Of a stretch of DNA of 64,000 nucleotides, positions 43,272-51,406 are shown piece after piece. Source of the stretch: DASUPK01 sp963724665 (GTDB lineage: Bacteria; Actinomycetota; Thermoleophilia; Solirubrobacterales; 70-9); NCBI GenBank assembly GCA_963724665.1, contig CAVRVH010000008.1:186001-250000 (forward strand), written 5' to 3'. Both the position numbers and the translations under genes were made by a program. The notes under the pieces were generated by a model. The model searched no databases. It saw nothing but the letters and a program-made list of their open reading frames with translations, and was not told the DNA's origin. Each line of letters begins with the position of its first letter. Within the stretch, counting starts at the first letter, position 1.

Positions 43272-44290
43272 TGGCCAGCGAGCTGATCGAGGCCGCGGAG
43301 GCGCAGACCGAATCGATCGCGACCCGCCAGGCCTACGGCGACGCCCTGGTCGCTCTGGGCGAGGCCCACCCCGAGGTCGTCGCCCTCGACGCCGACCTCG
43401 CGGTCTCAACCCAGTCGATGAAGTTCGGCAAGCAGTTCCCGGAGCGCTTCTTCAACATCGGCGCCGCGGAGGCGAACATGATGTCGATCTCGACCGGCCT
43501 CGCCGCCAGCGGCAAGGTCCCCTACGCCTCGACTTTCGCGATTTTCGCCACCTCGCGCTCCTACGACCAGGTGCGCCTCGGCATCGCCCACAACGGTCTC
43601 AAGGTCCGGATCGGCGCCTCGCACGGCGGGGTCTCCCTCGGCGAGGACGGCGCCTCCCACCAGATGATCGAGGACATCGCCCTGATGCGCGCGATGCCGA
43701 AGATGCAGGTGGTCGTCCCCGCGGACTACAACCAGGCCTATACGGCCGTGATCGAGTCCTACGAGCGCTTCGACGGCCCCATGTACATGCGCTTCGGCCG
43801 GCCGAAGACGCCGGTTGTCTACCAGGAGATCCCCGAGACGCTGGGGGCCGGCGTCGATGTCCTACGGGAGGGCAAGGACATCTCGATCTTCACCTGCGGC
43901 CACATGGTCTGGCGCGGGCTCGAGGCCGCGGAGACCCTCGAGCGCGAGGACGGGGTGGAGGCCGAGGTGGTCAACGTCTCGATCATCAAGCCGATCGACT
44001 CCCAATCGGTGCTGCGCTCGCTGGCCAAGACGGGTGTCGCGGTGACGGCCGAGGAACACCGCGTCGTTGGAGGCCTCGGCGACGCGATCCGCCAGGTCGC
44101 TGCCGAGCAGCATCCGGTCCCGGTCTTCGCGCTCGGCATGCAGGACGAGTTCGGCGTCTCCGGCACCGCCGAGGCCTGCATGGAGCACTTCGGGCTCACG
44201 GCCAGCGGCATCGTCGACCTGGCCCGCGAGGCTCTGCTCAAGAAGCCGATCGTCCAGCACCCGCCCATTCAGGGCGGACCCTGGTCCTAG
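43271..44290 (+). CDS. Transketolase, C-terminal subunit
   Basis: Second half of the split transketolase (339 aa): pyrimidine-binding and C-terminal domains. 'TRQAYGDALVALGEAHPEVV', 'FFNIGAAEANMMSISTGLAA' with the Glu that activates TPP, 'SHGGVSLGEDGASHQMIEDI', and C-terminal 'VTAEEHRVVGGLGDAIRQV'. Forms the active enzyme with the upstream subunit. The homologous split pairs could also be DXP-synthase-like, but the motif set favours transketolase. The stop codon is the first base-paired element of repeat copy B. Confidence 0.93.
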   Translation: MASELIEAAEAQTESIATRQAYGDALVALGEAHPEVVALDADLAVSTQSMKFGKQFPERFFNIGAAEANMMSISTGLAASGKVPYASTFAIFATSRSYDQVRLGIAHNGLKVRIGASHGGVSLGEDGASHQMIEDIALMRAMPKMQVVVPADYNQAYTAVIESYERFDGPMYMRFGRPKTPVVYQEIPETLGAGVDVLREGKDISIFTCGHMVWRGLEAAETLEREDGVEAEVVNVSIIKPIDSQSVLRSLAKTGVAVTAEEHRVVGGLGDAIRQVAAEQHPVPVFALGMQDEFGVSGTAEACMEHFGLTASGIVDLAREALLKKPIVQHPPIQGGPWS

Positions 44291-44385
44291 CGGCCACCAG
44301 GCCGCTCCACTTCGGAGCGGAGGGCGAAGCCCGTAGCGACTTATGTGGGGCGGCCGCTTGTGGCCGCGATCTGATGGCGAAGCCG
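44288..44385 (+). repeat. Structured intergenic element, copy B (partner at 24179)
   Basis: Begins at the TAG stop of the transketolase C subunit. Outer stem GCGGCCAC (44290-44297) with GTGGCCGC (44360-44367). Internal hairpins CCGCTCC-ACTTC-GGAGCGG (44302-44320) and GGGC-GAA-GCCC (44322-44332), and trailing GGC-GAA-GCC (44376-44384) correspond exactly to copy A, whose outer stem has a different sequence but also pairs. Confidence 0.7.
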
Positions 44386-44404
44386 CGCCGCCATTGCGCC
44401 GGCG

Positions 44405-44821
44405 CTACTCGAGCCTGAAGACCTCAGCCATGAAGCGCGGCTCCTCGAGGCTCGTCGTGCTCGCGAAGCCGACGACCGTGCGGCCGGTCGCGCGCTCGAC
44501 GGCGGCGCTGAAGCTCGACCGGATCGCGTGCTGATACTGGGTCCGGACCTGCATGACCGTGTCCTGCCTCCCGCTCTCGACCAGGAACTTCTCGTTGGGA
44601 AGGAGGTGGAGACCGTCCAGCACCACGATCACCCAGTTGTCGGCAACAAGGGTCTCGGCGTTGGCCGCACCTGTTCCGTAGGACTCCTCGTAGATGCGGA
44701 GGATTTCGCGGGCGATCTCGTCCCGCACTTCATCTCGCGTCGGTGGCTGACGTGCGTCCTCCGGGCGACCGGGGTCCTCGGGACCCGGTCCACCTTCTGA
44801 CCTATCGGGATCTGGGACCAC
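44405..44821 (-). CDS. DUF2294 family protein
   Basis: 138 aa. After a Pro/Asp/Glu-rich N terminus, the domain 'EIAREILRIYEESYGTGAAN' ... 'VIVVLDGLHLLPNEKFLVES' ... 'AIRSSFSAAVERATGRTVVG' follows the DUF2294 pattern, in a divergent version. Function of the family is unknown. GTG start at 44821 is well supported by AGGAGGAG 3 nt upstream. Divergent from a more typical DUF2294 gene at 45127, with 305 nt between them. Confidence 0.75.
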   Translation of the reverse strand: MVPDPDRSEGGPGPEDPGRPEDARQPPTRDEVRDEIAREILRIYEESYGTGAANAETLVADNWVIVVLDGLHLLPNEKFLVESGRQDTVMQVRTQYQHAIRSSFSAAVERATGRTVVGFASTTSLEEPRFMAEVFRLE

Positions 44822-45126
44822 AACTCCTCCTGACGGTTACCGCAAGGGCTGTGGCGATCCGCCGCCCACCAACCTGATCGAAATCGGCTGGCGGTCGTCC
44901 GACCGCTTCTGTGAGCCACACCGCATCGGCACAGAACCGACCGTGCAGCAGACGGCATTCTACCTTCAGAGCATGCAAGCCGTTTTGGGGTCTTAATAGG
45001 AGTAGCCTGGAAAGAAGCGGCGTGGCGTCGCTGACACCAGACCCGTAGGATGCCTCGGCTCGTTGGGTCTTCCCGCAACTCTTCCCTTCGCGCTAACTCG
45101 CTTATCTAAAGAGGGCGGCAACCGAT
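44822..45126. other. Intergenic region between the divergent DUF2294 genes
   Basis: 305 nt without a credible gene. Contains the ribosome binding site of the minus-strand gene (44824-44833). AT-richer stretches such as GGGTCTTAATAGGAG (near 44989-45002) and GCTTATCTAAAG (near 45100) are possible promoter material for the plus-strand gene. No clear hairpin or known RNA recognised. Confidence 0.4.
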
Positions 45127-45579
45127 GTGTTTTGGAGGTTTGCCGTTTCCCCGCATGAAGCACCGCCTGGACCTGCAAGGGGAGAGACCCTTGCGCAGAT
45201 ATCCACAGGCCTCGTCCAGCTGCATTCCCGCTTCTACGGGAAGGGACCGACCAAGGCCAAGACTCACCTGGTCGACGACACCGTCGTGTCGATCCTGCGC
45301 GGCGGCTTCACGCGGGTCGAGCGCACCCTACTGGATACCGGCCAGGTCGAGTCCGTCTACCAGATGCGCCGCAGCTTCCAGCAGGCGATGGAGGCTGAGT
45401 TCCGCCAAGTCGTCGAGGAGGCGACGGGCCGGAAGGTGATCGCCTACATGAGCTCGATCAACGTCGATCCGGATCTGGCCGTCGAGCTGTTCGTCCTCGA
45501 GCCCCTCGAGGGGGCTGATCCGGCCACCGACGGGCTGGGCCATGAGGCCGCAAGCGTCGACGGCGACGAGCCAAGCTAG
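45127..45579 (+). CDS. DUF2294 family protein, canonical
   Basis: 150 aa. Matches the DUF2294 core closely: 'TLAQISTGLVQLHSRFYGKG' ... 'TKAKTHLVDDTVVSILRGGF' ... 'ATGRKVIAYMSSINVDPDLA'. Soluble, function unknown. GTG 45127 is the only ordinary start in frame before the domain, and its ribosome binding site is weak. The 3' end overlaps the convergent STAS gene by 4 nt, which keeps the two DUF2294 genes and a phospho-signalling protein together. Confidence 0.82.
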   Translation: MFWRFAVSPHEAPPGPARGETLAQISTGLVQLHSRFYGKGPTKAKTHLVDDTVVSILRGGFTRVERTLLDTGQVESVYQMRRSFQQAMEAEFRQVVEEATGRKVIAYMSSINVDPDLAVELFVLEPLEGADPATDGLGHEAASVDGDEPS

Positions 45580-45998
45580 TCCCTGGCAGCTCCGTTCAAT
45601 GCATCCATCGCCGGCCCTCGTTCGGTGAAGAGGGGCAGCGCCCGGTCGATCCCGGCCAGCCGGAACACCCGCTCGACCTGAGAGCCCTCGGCGATCACGG
45701 TGTTGACGGTCCCGCGATCGTCAGTGGCGCGGAACGCCCGGATCAGCAGGGCGATCCCCGACGAGTCGATGAAGCTGACGTTCGTCAGGTCCAGGACAAC
45801 TCCCCGGTGTGACCGCACCTGTTCGAGGAGCTGCTTCTCGACTCGCGGAATCGTGCTCAGATCGAGCTCCCCCGCCAAGGACACGACCGATGCCCTCGAC
45901 CCGGCGGGCTCGATCCGCACTGTGAGGGTCTGGCCGTCTTCCGGCTCGCCGCTCCCCCCGGATGAGAGGGGTGGAGCGGCCCCGCTAGGCCGCTCCAC
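45576..45998 (-). CDS. STAS-domain anti-sigma factor antagonist
   Basis: SpoIIAA/RsbV-like regulator, 140 aa. 'AGELDLSTIPRVEKQLLEQV' and 'VVLDLTNVSFIDSSGIALLI', in which the Ser after Asp is the phosphorylation site that breaks binding to an anti-sigma kinase. No cognate RsbW kinase or sigma-B-type factor is adjacent. The annotated GTG (45998) lies inside a perfect 12-bp hairpin stem; an in-frame GTG about 26 codons later ('VRIEPAGSRA') would still encode the whole STAS domain, so the start is uncertain. Confidence 0.85.
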   Translation of the reverse strand: MERPSGAAPPLSSGGSGEPEDGQTLTVRIEPAGSRASVVSLAGELDLSTIPRVEKQLLEQVRSHRGVVLDLTNVSFIDSSGIALLIRAFRATDDRGTVNTVIAEGSQVERVFRLAGIDRALPLFTERGPAMDALNGAARD

Positions 45999-46000
45999 CC
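45969..46000 (-). promoter_or_regulatory. Perfect 12-bp hairpin over the STAS gene start
   Basis: GGGTGGAGCGGC (45969-45980) pairs with GCCGCTCCACCC (45989-46000) around the 8-nt loop CCCGCTAG. On the minus-strand transcript the GTG start at 45998 is buried in the stem, so it could block initiation there. Confidence 0.5.
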
Positions 46001-46374
46001 GCTCGCCTCAACGCGCCATCCCCTTGTGGTGCGCGGCTCCCATGGGACAGGGAGATCTCAAGTCTCAGATGGTGCCCGCGGGTAGGGAGCCTCACAAAGT
46101 CCTCCTCGGTCTTGCTCATCCTGTGCTTTCCGAGGAGACCCGACCCTGCCCCCTTGCAGGGTGTGCCTCCAAGCTTTATGTGGGGAGTCGCTGCCGATGC
46201 CGGCGACGTCGATTCGCTCCTCCGACTGCTTGTGTGTAGTCTAGAGGCGGTAGCGTCCAATTAGAAGTATCGGGTAGACGCGAGACCGATCTGAGGGATC
46301 GTGTTTTCCCGCACATTACGCACAGGAACAGTCGCCCAGGGGGCGACTTGGGCCGGGCGGAGTAGGAGAACGCG
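46001..46374. other. Hairpin-rich intergenic region
   Basis: 374 nt with no convincing gene. Perfect stems: CTCCTCGG/CCGAGGAG (46102-46109 with 46130-46137), ACCCTGC/GCAGGGT (46143-46149 with 46156-46162, 6-nt loop), CGATC/GATCG followed by TGTTTT (46287-46301), GTCGCC/GGCGAC (46331-46336 with 46342-46347). A 44-codon minus-strand frame starting near 46125 ends at 45985, overlapping the STAS start; weak. The density of hairpins suggests an RNA element, but I match no known family. Confidence 0.4.
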
Positions 46375-46572
46375 ATGCCATCCCCCGAGCCTGAACTTCA
46401 GCCCACACCGTTCGCGCTGCACCGAGAGCGCGTGCCGCAGCGAACCTCGGGGGATTCACGGGGCGAAGACGTATCTCCGGTGTCATCGGACGCCACCGGA
46501 GTGCGAGAGAACGGCGGTGAGCGGGGCCGAGAGGACGCCACTCGGCCTCGCCGCCGCTACATCACGTACTGA
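46375..46572 (+). CDS. Possible small protein, unknown
   Basis: 65 codons beginning ATG with a good ribosome binding site (AGGAGA, 6 nt before). The predicted product is hydrophilic, rich in Pro, Glu, Arg and Ser, and ends 'RRRYITY'; it has no domain, signal or membrane segment I recognise. It could be a short regulatory reading frame ahead of ftsE or a chance frame in GC-rich DNA. Confidence 0.3.
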   Translation: MPSPEPELQPTPFALHRERVPQRTSGDSRGEDVSPVSSDATGVRENGGERGREDATRPRRRYITY

Positions 46573-46710
46573 TCTCGACCCTCCGCGACTAAGGAAGCGC
46601 AGGCGTGTTGAGGGGCGAACGAGAACTTGCGATCCCCTTTAGCCCGTTCCCTACCCTGTGGCTCGGTCAGGGGGCGGTCCGCAGAGCCGCGGCTCCTGGC
46701 ACCACGCTCG

Positions 46711-47562
46711 ATGGCACGACGACAGACATCCGAACTCCTCCGCGCGCGCCCGACCAAGGCGCAGCGCCGCCCTGAACACCTCACCGAGCAGCGGGCCCGC
46801 CCGCCGATCGTCGAGATGCGCAGGGTCACCAAGGTCTATCCGGGTGGCCACGTTGGCCTGGAGCACGTCAGCCTGCGCGTCGACCGTGGCGAGTTCGTCT
46901 TCCTGGTCGGGCCGACGGGCTGCGGCAAGACCACGTTGATCAAGACCCTGATCCGTGAGCTCCAGCCCACCGAGGGCGAGGTTCTGATCGCGGGCCGCGA
47001 CATCTCCTCGCTTGCCGACAAGAAGGTCCCCCAGCTTCGCCGCCGAATCGGCACGGTCTTCCAGGACTACAAGCTTCTCCCGAGCCGCAACGTCTACGAC
47101 AATGTGGCCTACGCCCTGCAGGTGATCGGCGCGTCGCGCTCGGAGATCCGCAACAAGGTGCCCGATGCGCTCCGCCTCGTCGGCCTTGCCGACAAGGTGA
47201 AGAACTTTCCTGACCAGCTCTCGGGCGGGGAGCAGCAGCGGCTCTCGGTCGCTCGCGCGTTCGTCAACCACCCGCCACTGCTGCTGGCGGACGAGCCGAC
47301 CGGGAACCTGGACCCCAACACCTCCATCGGGATCATGCAGGTGCTCTACCGGATCAACCGAACCGGCACGACCGTCGTCGTCGTCACCCACGACCGCGAG
47401 ATGGTCGACAAGATGCGCCGCCGCGTGATCGCACTCGATTCCGGGCGAGTCGTGCGCGACCAGGCCGCGGGCACCTACACCTCCGACGACGAGTCGACGC
47501 GCGAGTTCGCACTGCGGCTCCGGGAGGAGATGGGCGTCGAGGGCGAGGAGCCCCGCTACTAG
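46711..47562 (+). CDS. ftsE: Cell-division ABC ATPase FtsE
   Basis: Cytoplasmic ATPase of the FtsEX complex that activates septal peptidoglycan hydrolases. Walker A 'GPTGCGKTTLIKTL', 'TVFQDYKLLPSRNVYDNVAY' (Q loop), signature 'LSGGEQQRLSVARAF' and Walker B 'LLLADEPTGNLDP'. The family usually starts near 'IVEMRRVTKVYPGG'. ATG 46711 adds 35 basic residues; ATG 46816 would start exactly at the domain but lacks a ribosome binding site, so the start is uncertain. Followed by ftsX after 9 nt. Confidence 0.92.
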   Translation: MARRQTSELLRARPTKAQRRPEHLTEQRARPPIVEMRRVTKVYPGGHVGLEHVSLRVDRGEFVFLVGPTGCGKTTLIKTLIRELQPTEGEVLIAGRDISSLADKKVPQLRRRIGTVFQDYKLLPSRNVYDNVAYALQVIGASRSEIRNKVPDALRLVGLADKVKNFPDQLSGGEQQRLSVARAFVNHPPLLLADEPTGNLDPNTSIGIMQVLYRINRTGTTVVVVTHDREMVDKMRRRVIALDSGRVVRDQAAGTYTSDDESTREFALRLREEMGVEGEEPRY

Positions 47563-47571
47563 GCGACGGCG

Positions 47572-48534
47572 ATGGGGCGACTCTTCTTCTTCATCAGGGA
47601 AGGTCTGCGCGCGCTCCGGCGCAGCGCGGCACCCGGCCTTGCTTCGATCGTCACGGTCTGCATCACCGTGCTGCTGGCCGGCGTCCTGATTCCGGTCCTG
47701 CAGGCCACGAACGGCAAGAACAACGACGTCCGCGACCAGGTCGGTCTGCGCGTCTTCGTCAGCGATGTCAGCTCGACGGGCGCGCCGCTGCCGAGCGGAA
47801 GCATCGGTCAGCAGGCGCCCCCGGACCAGATCAACGCCCTCCGAGCGAAGCTCCAGGCGATCCCCCACGTGAAGTCGGTCGAGTTCGTCTCCAAGGACCA
47901 GGCCAAGCAGATCCTCAGCGCTCGCTTCGATCAGCAGGGACGCGAGGACATCACCGCGCAGCTGCCGGGCCACCGAAATCCGCTGCCGGCGTCCTTCAAC
48001 GTGACCCCGGATGACCTCTCCAACCTGCCCGCCGTCCGGTCTGCCATCACGCCGCCAGGCGCCAACGGCCAGCCCTCGCCGATCAGCCCCCTGATCAGCG
48101 ACATCGGTGAGTCCCGTGACGATGCGAATACGATCTCGACGGTCAGCTCGGCGATCCAGATCGGACTTCTCGTCGTCTCCATACTGCTTGCCATCACTTC
48201 GCTGCTTCTGGTCGCCAACACGATCCGGCTCTCCATCTACGCGCGCCGCCGCGAGGTCGAGGTCATGCGCCTGGTCGGGGCGACGAACTGGTTCATTCGG
48301 TGGCCGTTCATGGTCGAGGGTCTGGTCTGCGGCCTGATCGGGGCGGCCGCGGCAATCGGACTGCTGCTGCTGGGCAAGCTTGTCGTTCTTGATCCGCTCA
48401 AGCACAGCTTCGCGTGGATCTCCTCGGGGCACACGATTGGCTTCGTTCCGCTCGCGCTCGTCCTGCTGTGCGGAGCAATGGCCATTTCGGCGATGGGCAG
48501 TGGCCTGACGCTGCGTCGCTTCCTCCGGATTTGA
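47572..48534 (+). CDS. ftsX: Cell-division membrane protein FtsX
   Basis: 320 aa. N-terminal helix ('LASIVTVCITVLLAGVLIPV'), a large extracellular domain (about 45-195), then three helices near the C terminus ('IGLLVVSILLAITSLLLVAN', 'GLVCGLIGAAAAIGLLLL', 'FVPLALVLLCGAMAISAMG'). The loop 'RREVEVMRLVGATNWFIRWP' is the conserved FtsE contact. The extracellular domain normally recruits a wall hydrolase; here the gene is coupled (TTGA overlap) to an S41 protease instead of RipC- or PcsB-type enzymes. Confidence 0.93.
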   Translation: MGRLFFFIREGLRALRRSAAPGLASIVTVCITVLLAGVLIPVLQATNGKNNDVRDQVGLRVFVSDVSSTGAPLPSGSIGQQAPPDQINALRAKLQAIPHVKSVEFVSKDQAKQILSARFDQQGREDITAQLPGHRNPLPASFNVTPDDLSNLPAVRSAITPPGANGQPSPISPLISDIGESRDDANTISTVSSAIQIGLLVVSILLAITSLLLVANTIRLSIYARRREVEVMRLVGATNWFIRWPFMVEGLVCGLIGAAAAIGLLLLGKLVVLDPLKHSFAWISSGHTIGFVPLALVLLCGAMAISAMGSGLTLRRFLRI

Positions 48535-49694
48535 GCCGCAAACTCCTCGTCGCGGCACTGGTCGCGATCGCATTCGTCGTCGGCATAGTGGCCGGCGGTC
48601 AGGTGAACGTGATCCGGGACGCGGTCAATGACGTCTTCGGCGCCAAGGGCCAGGACGCGACGTCCCAGGCGATCGACGTGATCCATGACGACTACTTCCA
48701 CACGGTCGACAACAACGATCTGGAAAACGCCTCGATCGCCTCGATCATCGCCCACATAAAGCAGCGCTACCACGACCGCTTCTCCCACTACTTCACACCC
48801 ACCGAATACGACCAGTTCAAGCAGGGAGCGAGTCTCTCGGGCGTTGGCATCGCGGTGAACGAGGTGCCCCGTGGGCTGCGCGTCGCGACTGTGTACAAGA
48901 ACACGCCCGCCAGGGAGGCCGGCATCCAGCCCGGCGAGATCATCACCGGCGTCAACGGGCACTCGATCGCCGGCAAGAGCGCCGACGCGGTCACCGGCCA
49001 GATTCGCGGGCCCGCCGGGACGAAGGTCACCCTGACCATCGCCAGCCCGGACGGCAGCTCGCGGGATGTCACCCTGACCCGGCGCGAGGTGGAGATCCCG
49101 CAGGTCGTCGGCCATATCGAGACGATTCATGGGCACAAGGTCGGCTACGTGCGTCTGGCCGGTTTCTTCCCCGGCGCGCACGCGGAGCTCCGCAAGGAGG
49201 TCGAGAACCTTTACGCGCAGGGCGCGCAGGGGCTCGTGCTCGACCTGCGCGGCAATGGCGGCGGCCTGCTCACCGAGGCCGTGCTCGTCTCGAGCATCTT
49301 CGTCCCGAACGGCACGATCGTCTCCACCCACGGGCGGACGCAGGACACCCGCACCTTTGAGGCGACCGGCGACCCGCTGCCCCGTCACCCGATGGTGGTC
49401 CTGATCAATGGCGACACCGCCTCGGCCTCCGAGATCGTCACCGCCGCCCTGGAGCAGTCGGGCGTTGCGAAGGTCGTCGGGACCACCTCGTTCGGCAAGG
49501 GAACCTTCCAGGAGGTGATCCCGCTGAACAACGGCGGCGCGCTGGATCTGACGGTCGGGCAGTATCTGACCCGCAATGGGACATCGATCAATGACGTCGG
49601 GATCCCGCCCGAGGTGAAGGCGAAGGACAACCCCTCCACGAAGCAGGACGAGGGAATCCAGCGGGCGCTGAACGTCCTGGCACCCCAGCTCTGA
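48531..49694 (+). CDS. C-terminal processing protease, S41 family (CtpA-like)
   Basis: 387 aa. N-terminal signal/anchor ('LLVAALVAIAFVVGIVAGG'), PDZ domain ('LSGVGIAVNEVPRGLRVATV' to 'GEIITGVNGHSIAGKSAD'), then the S41 catalytic core with nucleophile Ser in 'INGDTASASEIVTAAL' and the base Lys in 'TTSFGKGTFQEVIPL'. Such proteases trim or degrade envelope proteins, including division and lipoprotein substrates. TTG start overlaps the ftsX stop (TTGA), and its own stop overlaps the next gene's CTG (CTGA). Confidence 0.93.
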   Translation: MSRKLLVAALVAIAFVVGIVAGGQVNVIRDAVNDVFGAKGQDATSQAIDVIHDDYFHTVDNNDLENASIASIIAHIKQRYHDRFSHYFTPTEYDQFKQGASLSGVGIAVNEVPRGLRVATVYKNTPAREAGIQPGEIITGVNGHSIAGKSADAVTGQIRGPAGTKVTLTIASPDGSSRDVTLTRREVEIPQVVGHIETIHGHKVGYVRLAGFFPGAHAELRKEVENLYAQGAQGLVLDLRGNGGGLLTEAVLVSSIFVPNGTIVSTHGRTQDTRTFEATGDPLPRHPMVVLINGDTASASEIVTAALEQSGVAKVVGTTSFGKGTFQEVIPLNNGGALDLTVGQYLTRNGTSINDVGIPPEVKAKDNPSTKQDEGIQRALNVLAPQL

Positions 49695-51406
49695 AACGTG
49701 TAGTCCTCGTCTCGAAGCGCGGCCGGTTCCTCGTCGGCGAGCTTCTCTTCGAGCGCGGCGGCCAGATCGAGCTCGCGGGCGGGCAGCGGGCGGCGACACC
49801 CGGCCGGATGGCCCTGGTCGAGCTCGCACAGGGACGGGGCCGGGCCAAGGTCGTGAGTGAGCTCGGTGACCCGGGGCTCGCCACCGATGTGATCGCGGCG
49901 ATGCTCGAGGACCGGCAGGTCAGGACCGGGTTCTCCCGCCGCATCGAGGAGGAGGCCGGCAAGGCGACCGAGCGCGCCAAGGCTCTCGACCTCGATCGCA
50001 CGGATCTGCGCGATCTGCCGACCTTCACGGTCGATCCGGCCAGCGCTCACGACTTCGATGACGCGGTCTCGGCGGCGAAGACGGACCGAGGCCTCCGCGT
50101 CTGGATCCACATCGCGGACGTGGCCGCTCACGTGCGGCCCGGCGACGTCCTGGAGAAGGAGGCCTACCGGCGGGCGAACTCCACCTACGTCCCGGGGATC
50201 GTCGCGCCGATGCTCCCCCATCTGCTCTCGAGCGACGCCTGCAGCCTCGCTCCCGACCGGGACCGCCTGGCCGTCACCTCGGAGATCGAGCTCTCGGAGG
50301 CGGGAGAGCCGCTGTCGACCAGCTTCTACCGAAGCCTGATCCGCTCGGACGTCCGCCTTAACTACGACGAGCTGGACGAGATCTTCGCCGGGCGCGCCAG
50401 GCCGCCGCAGTCGATCGGGGCGTCGCTCGCACTCGCCAGGGAGGCGGCCGCGACCCTGGCCGGCCGAAGGCCGCGCGGCTCCCTGGAGGTCGAGAGCTTC
50501 GAGCCCGAGTTCCGGTTCGAGGACGGCCAGGTCACCGGCGCCCATTCAGTCCCGGAGACTGAGGCGCACCGGCTGATCGAGCACCTGATGATCCTCACCA
50601 ACGAACGCGTCGCCGAGCTCCTCGAGCGCCGTCACATTTCCACGCTCTACCGGGTCCACGAGCAACCGGATCCGGAGCGGATTCGATGGCTGATTGAGCA
50701 GCTCTCGGCCCTCGACGTCCCCACGCCGGCCCTGCCCGAGCAGATCTCGCCGCAGCAGGCGGGCGAGCTGGCGGGCGAGGCGAGCCGTCTCGTTGTTCGC
50801 GAGGCAAAGCGCCGCGGCCATGGCCGCGAGGCATATACATCGCTTGTGCTGCGATCGCTGAAGCCCGCCCACTACACCGACCGCAACCTCGGCCACGCCG
50901 GCCTGGGCAGCCCGGCGTACGCGCACTTCACCTCGCCGATCCGCCGCTACCCGGACCTGATCGCCCACCGCGCGTTGCTCTCCGCGATCGGGGCGGGTGA
51001 GGAGGCGCCGCGGGGTGAGGGACTGGCGGAGGTGGGCGTGCACTGCTCGGAGCGTGAGCGCGACGCGACCCGGATCGAGCGCGATGCGGATTCGGCCTGC
51101 GCGTCGTTCCTGCTGCAGCGAGAGCTCTTCGAGCGCGGGCCCGACACCCGCTTCGAGGGGGAGGTCTCCGGCGTCGTGGGGGCCGGCGCCTTCGTTCGCT
51201 TCGGCGGGGCCCTCGCGGACGTCTACGAGGGGTTCCTGCCGGCCCGCCGGATCGGCGGGCGGGAGCGATACGAGCTGGATCGGAGCGAGACGATGCTGGT
51301 CGGCGCTCGCGGAGGTGATGCGATCAGGATCGGGGACCCCGCGAAGGTCACCGTTGATCGCGTCGATGCTCCACGGGGCCGGGTCGACCTGCTTCCCTCC
51401 GAGTAG
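49691..51406 (+). CDS. RNase R/RNase II family exoribonuclease
   Basis: 3'-5' exoribonuclease, 571 aa. RNB catalytic core: 'TVDPASAHDFDDAVSA' (metal-binding Asp cluster), 'LRVWIHIADVAAHVRPGD', 'YAHFTSPIRRYPDLIAHRAL', then a C-terminal S1 domain ('RFEGEVSGVVGAGAFVRFGG'). The RNB family N terminus ('VLVSKRGRFLVGELLFERGG') is encoded upstream of the first ordinary start (ATG 49808), and the only plausible initiator is CTG 49691, whose CTGA overlaps the protease stop. RNase R works with SmpB and tmRNA in degrading stalled mRNAs; smpB follows immediately. Confidence 0.9.
   Translation: MKRVVLVSKRGRFLVGELLFERGGQIELAGGQRAATPGRMALVELAQGRGRAKVVSELGDPGLATDVIAAMLEDRQVRTGFSRRIEEEAGKATERAKALDLDRTDLRDLPTFTVDPASAHDFDDAVSAAKTDRGLRVWIHIADVAAHVRPGDVLEKEAYRRANSTYVPGIVAPMLPHLLSSDACSLAPDRDRLAVTSEIELSEAGEPLSTSFYRSLIRSDVRLNYDELDEIFAGRARPPQSIGASLALAREAAATLAGRRPRGSLEVESFEPEFRFEDGQVTGAHSVPETEAHRLIEHLMILTNERVAELLERRHISTLYRVHEQPDPERIRWLIEQLSALDVPTPALPEQISPQQAGELAGEASRLVVREAKRRGHGREAYTSLVLRSLKPAHYTDRNLGHAGLGSPAYAHFTSPIRRYPDLIAHRALLSAIGAGEEAPRGEGLAEVGVHCSERERDATRIERDADSACASFLLQRELFERGPDTRFEGEVSGVVGAGAFVRFGGALADVYEGFLPARRIGGRERYELDRSETMLVGARGGDAIRIGDPAKVTVDRVDAPRGRVDLLPSE

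Noticed and set aside
46651..48573. A 640-codon frame antisense to ftsE and ftsX
   Set aside because: Composition is typical of a shadow frame (Asp/Arg/Gln-rich), without a signal, domain or ribosome binding site; ftsE and ftsX are certain.
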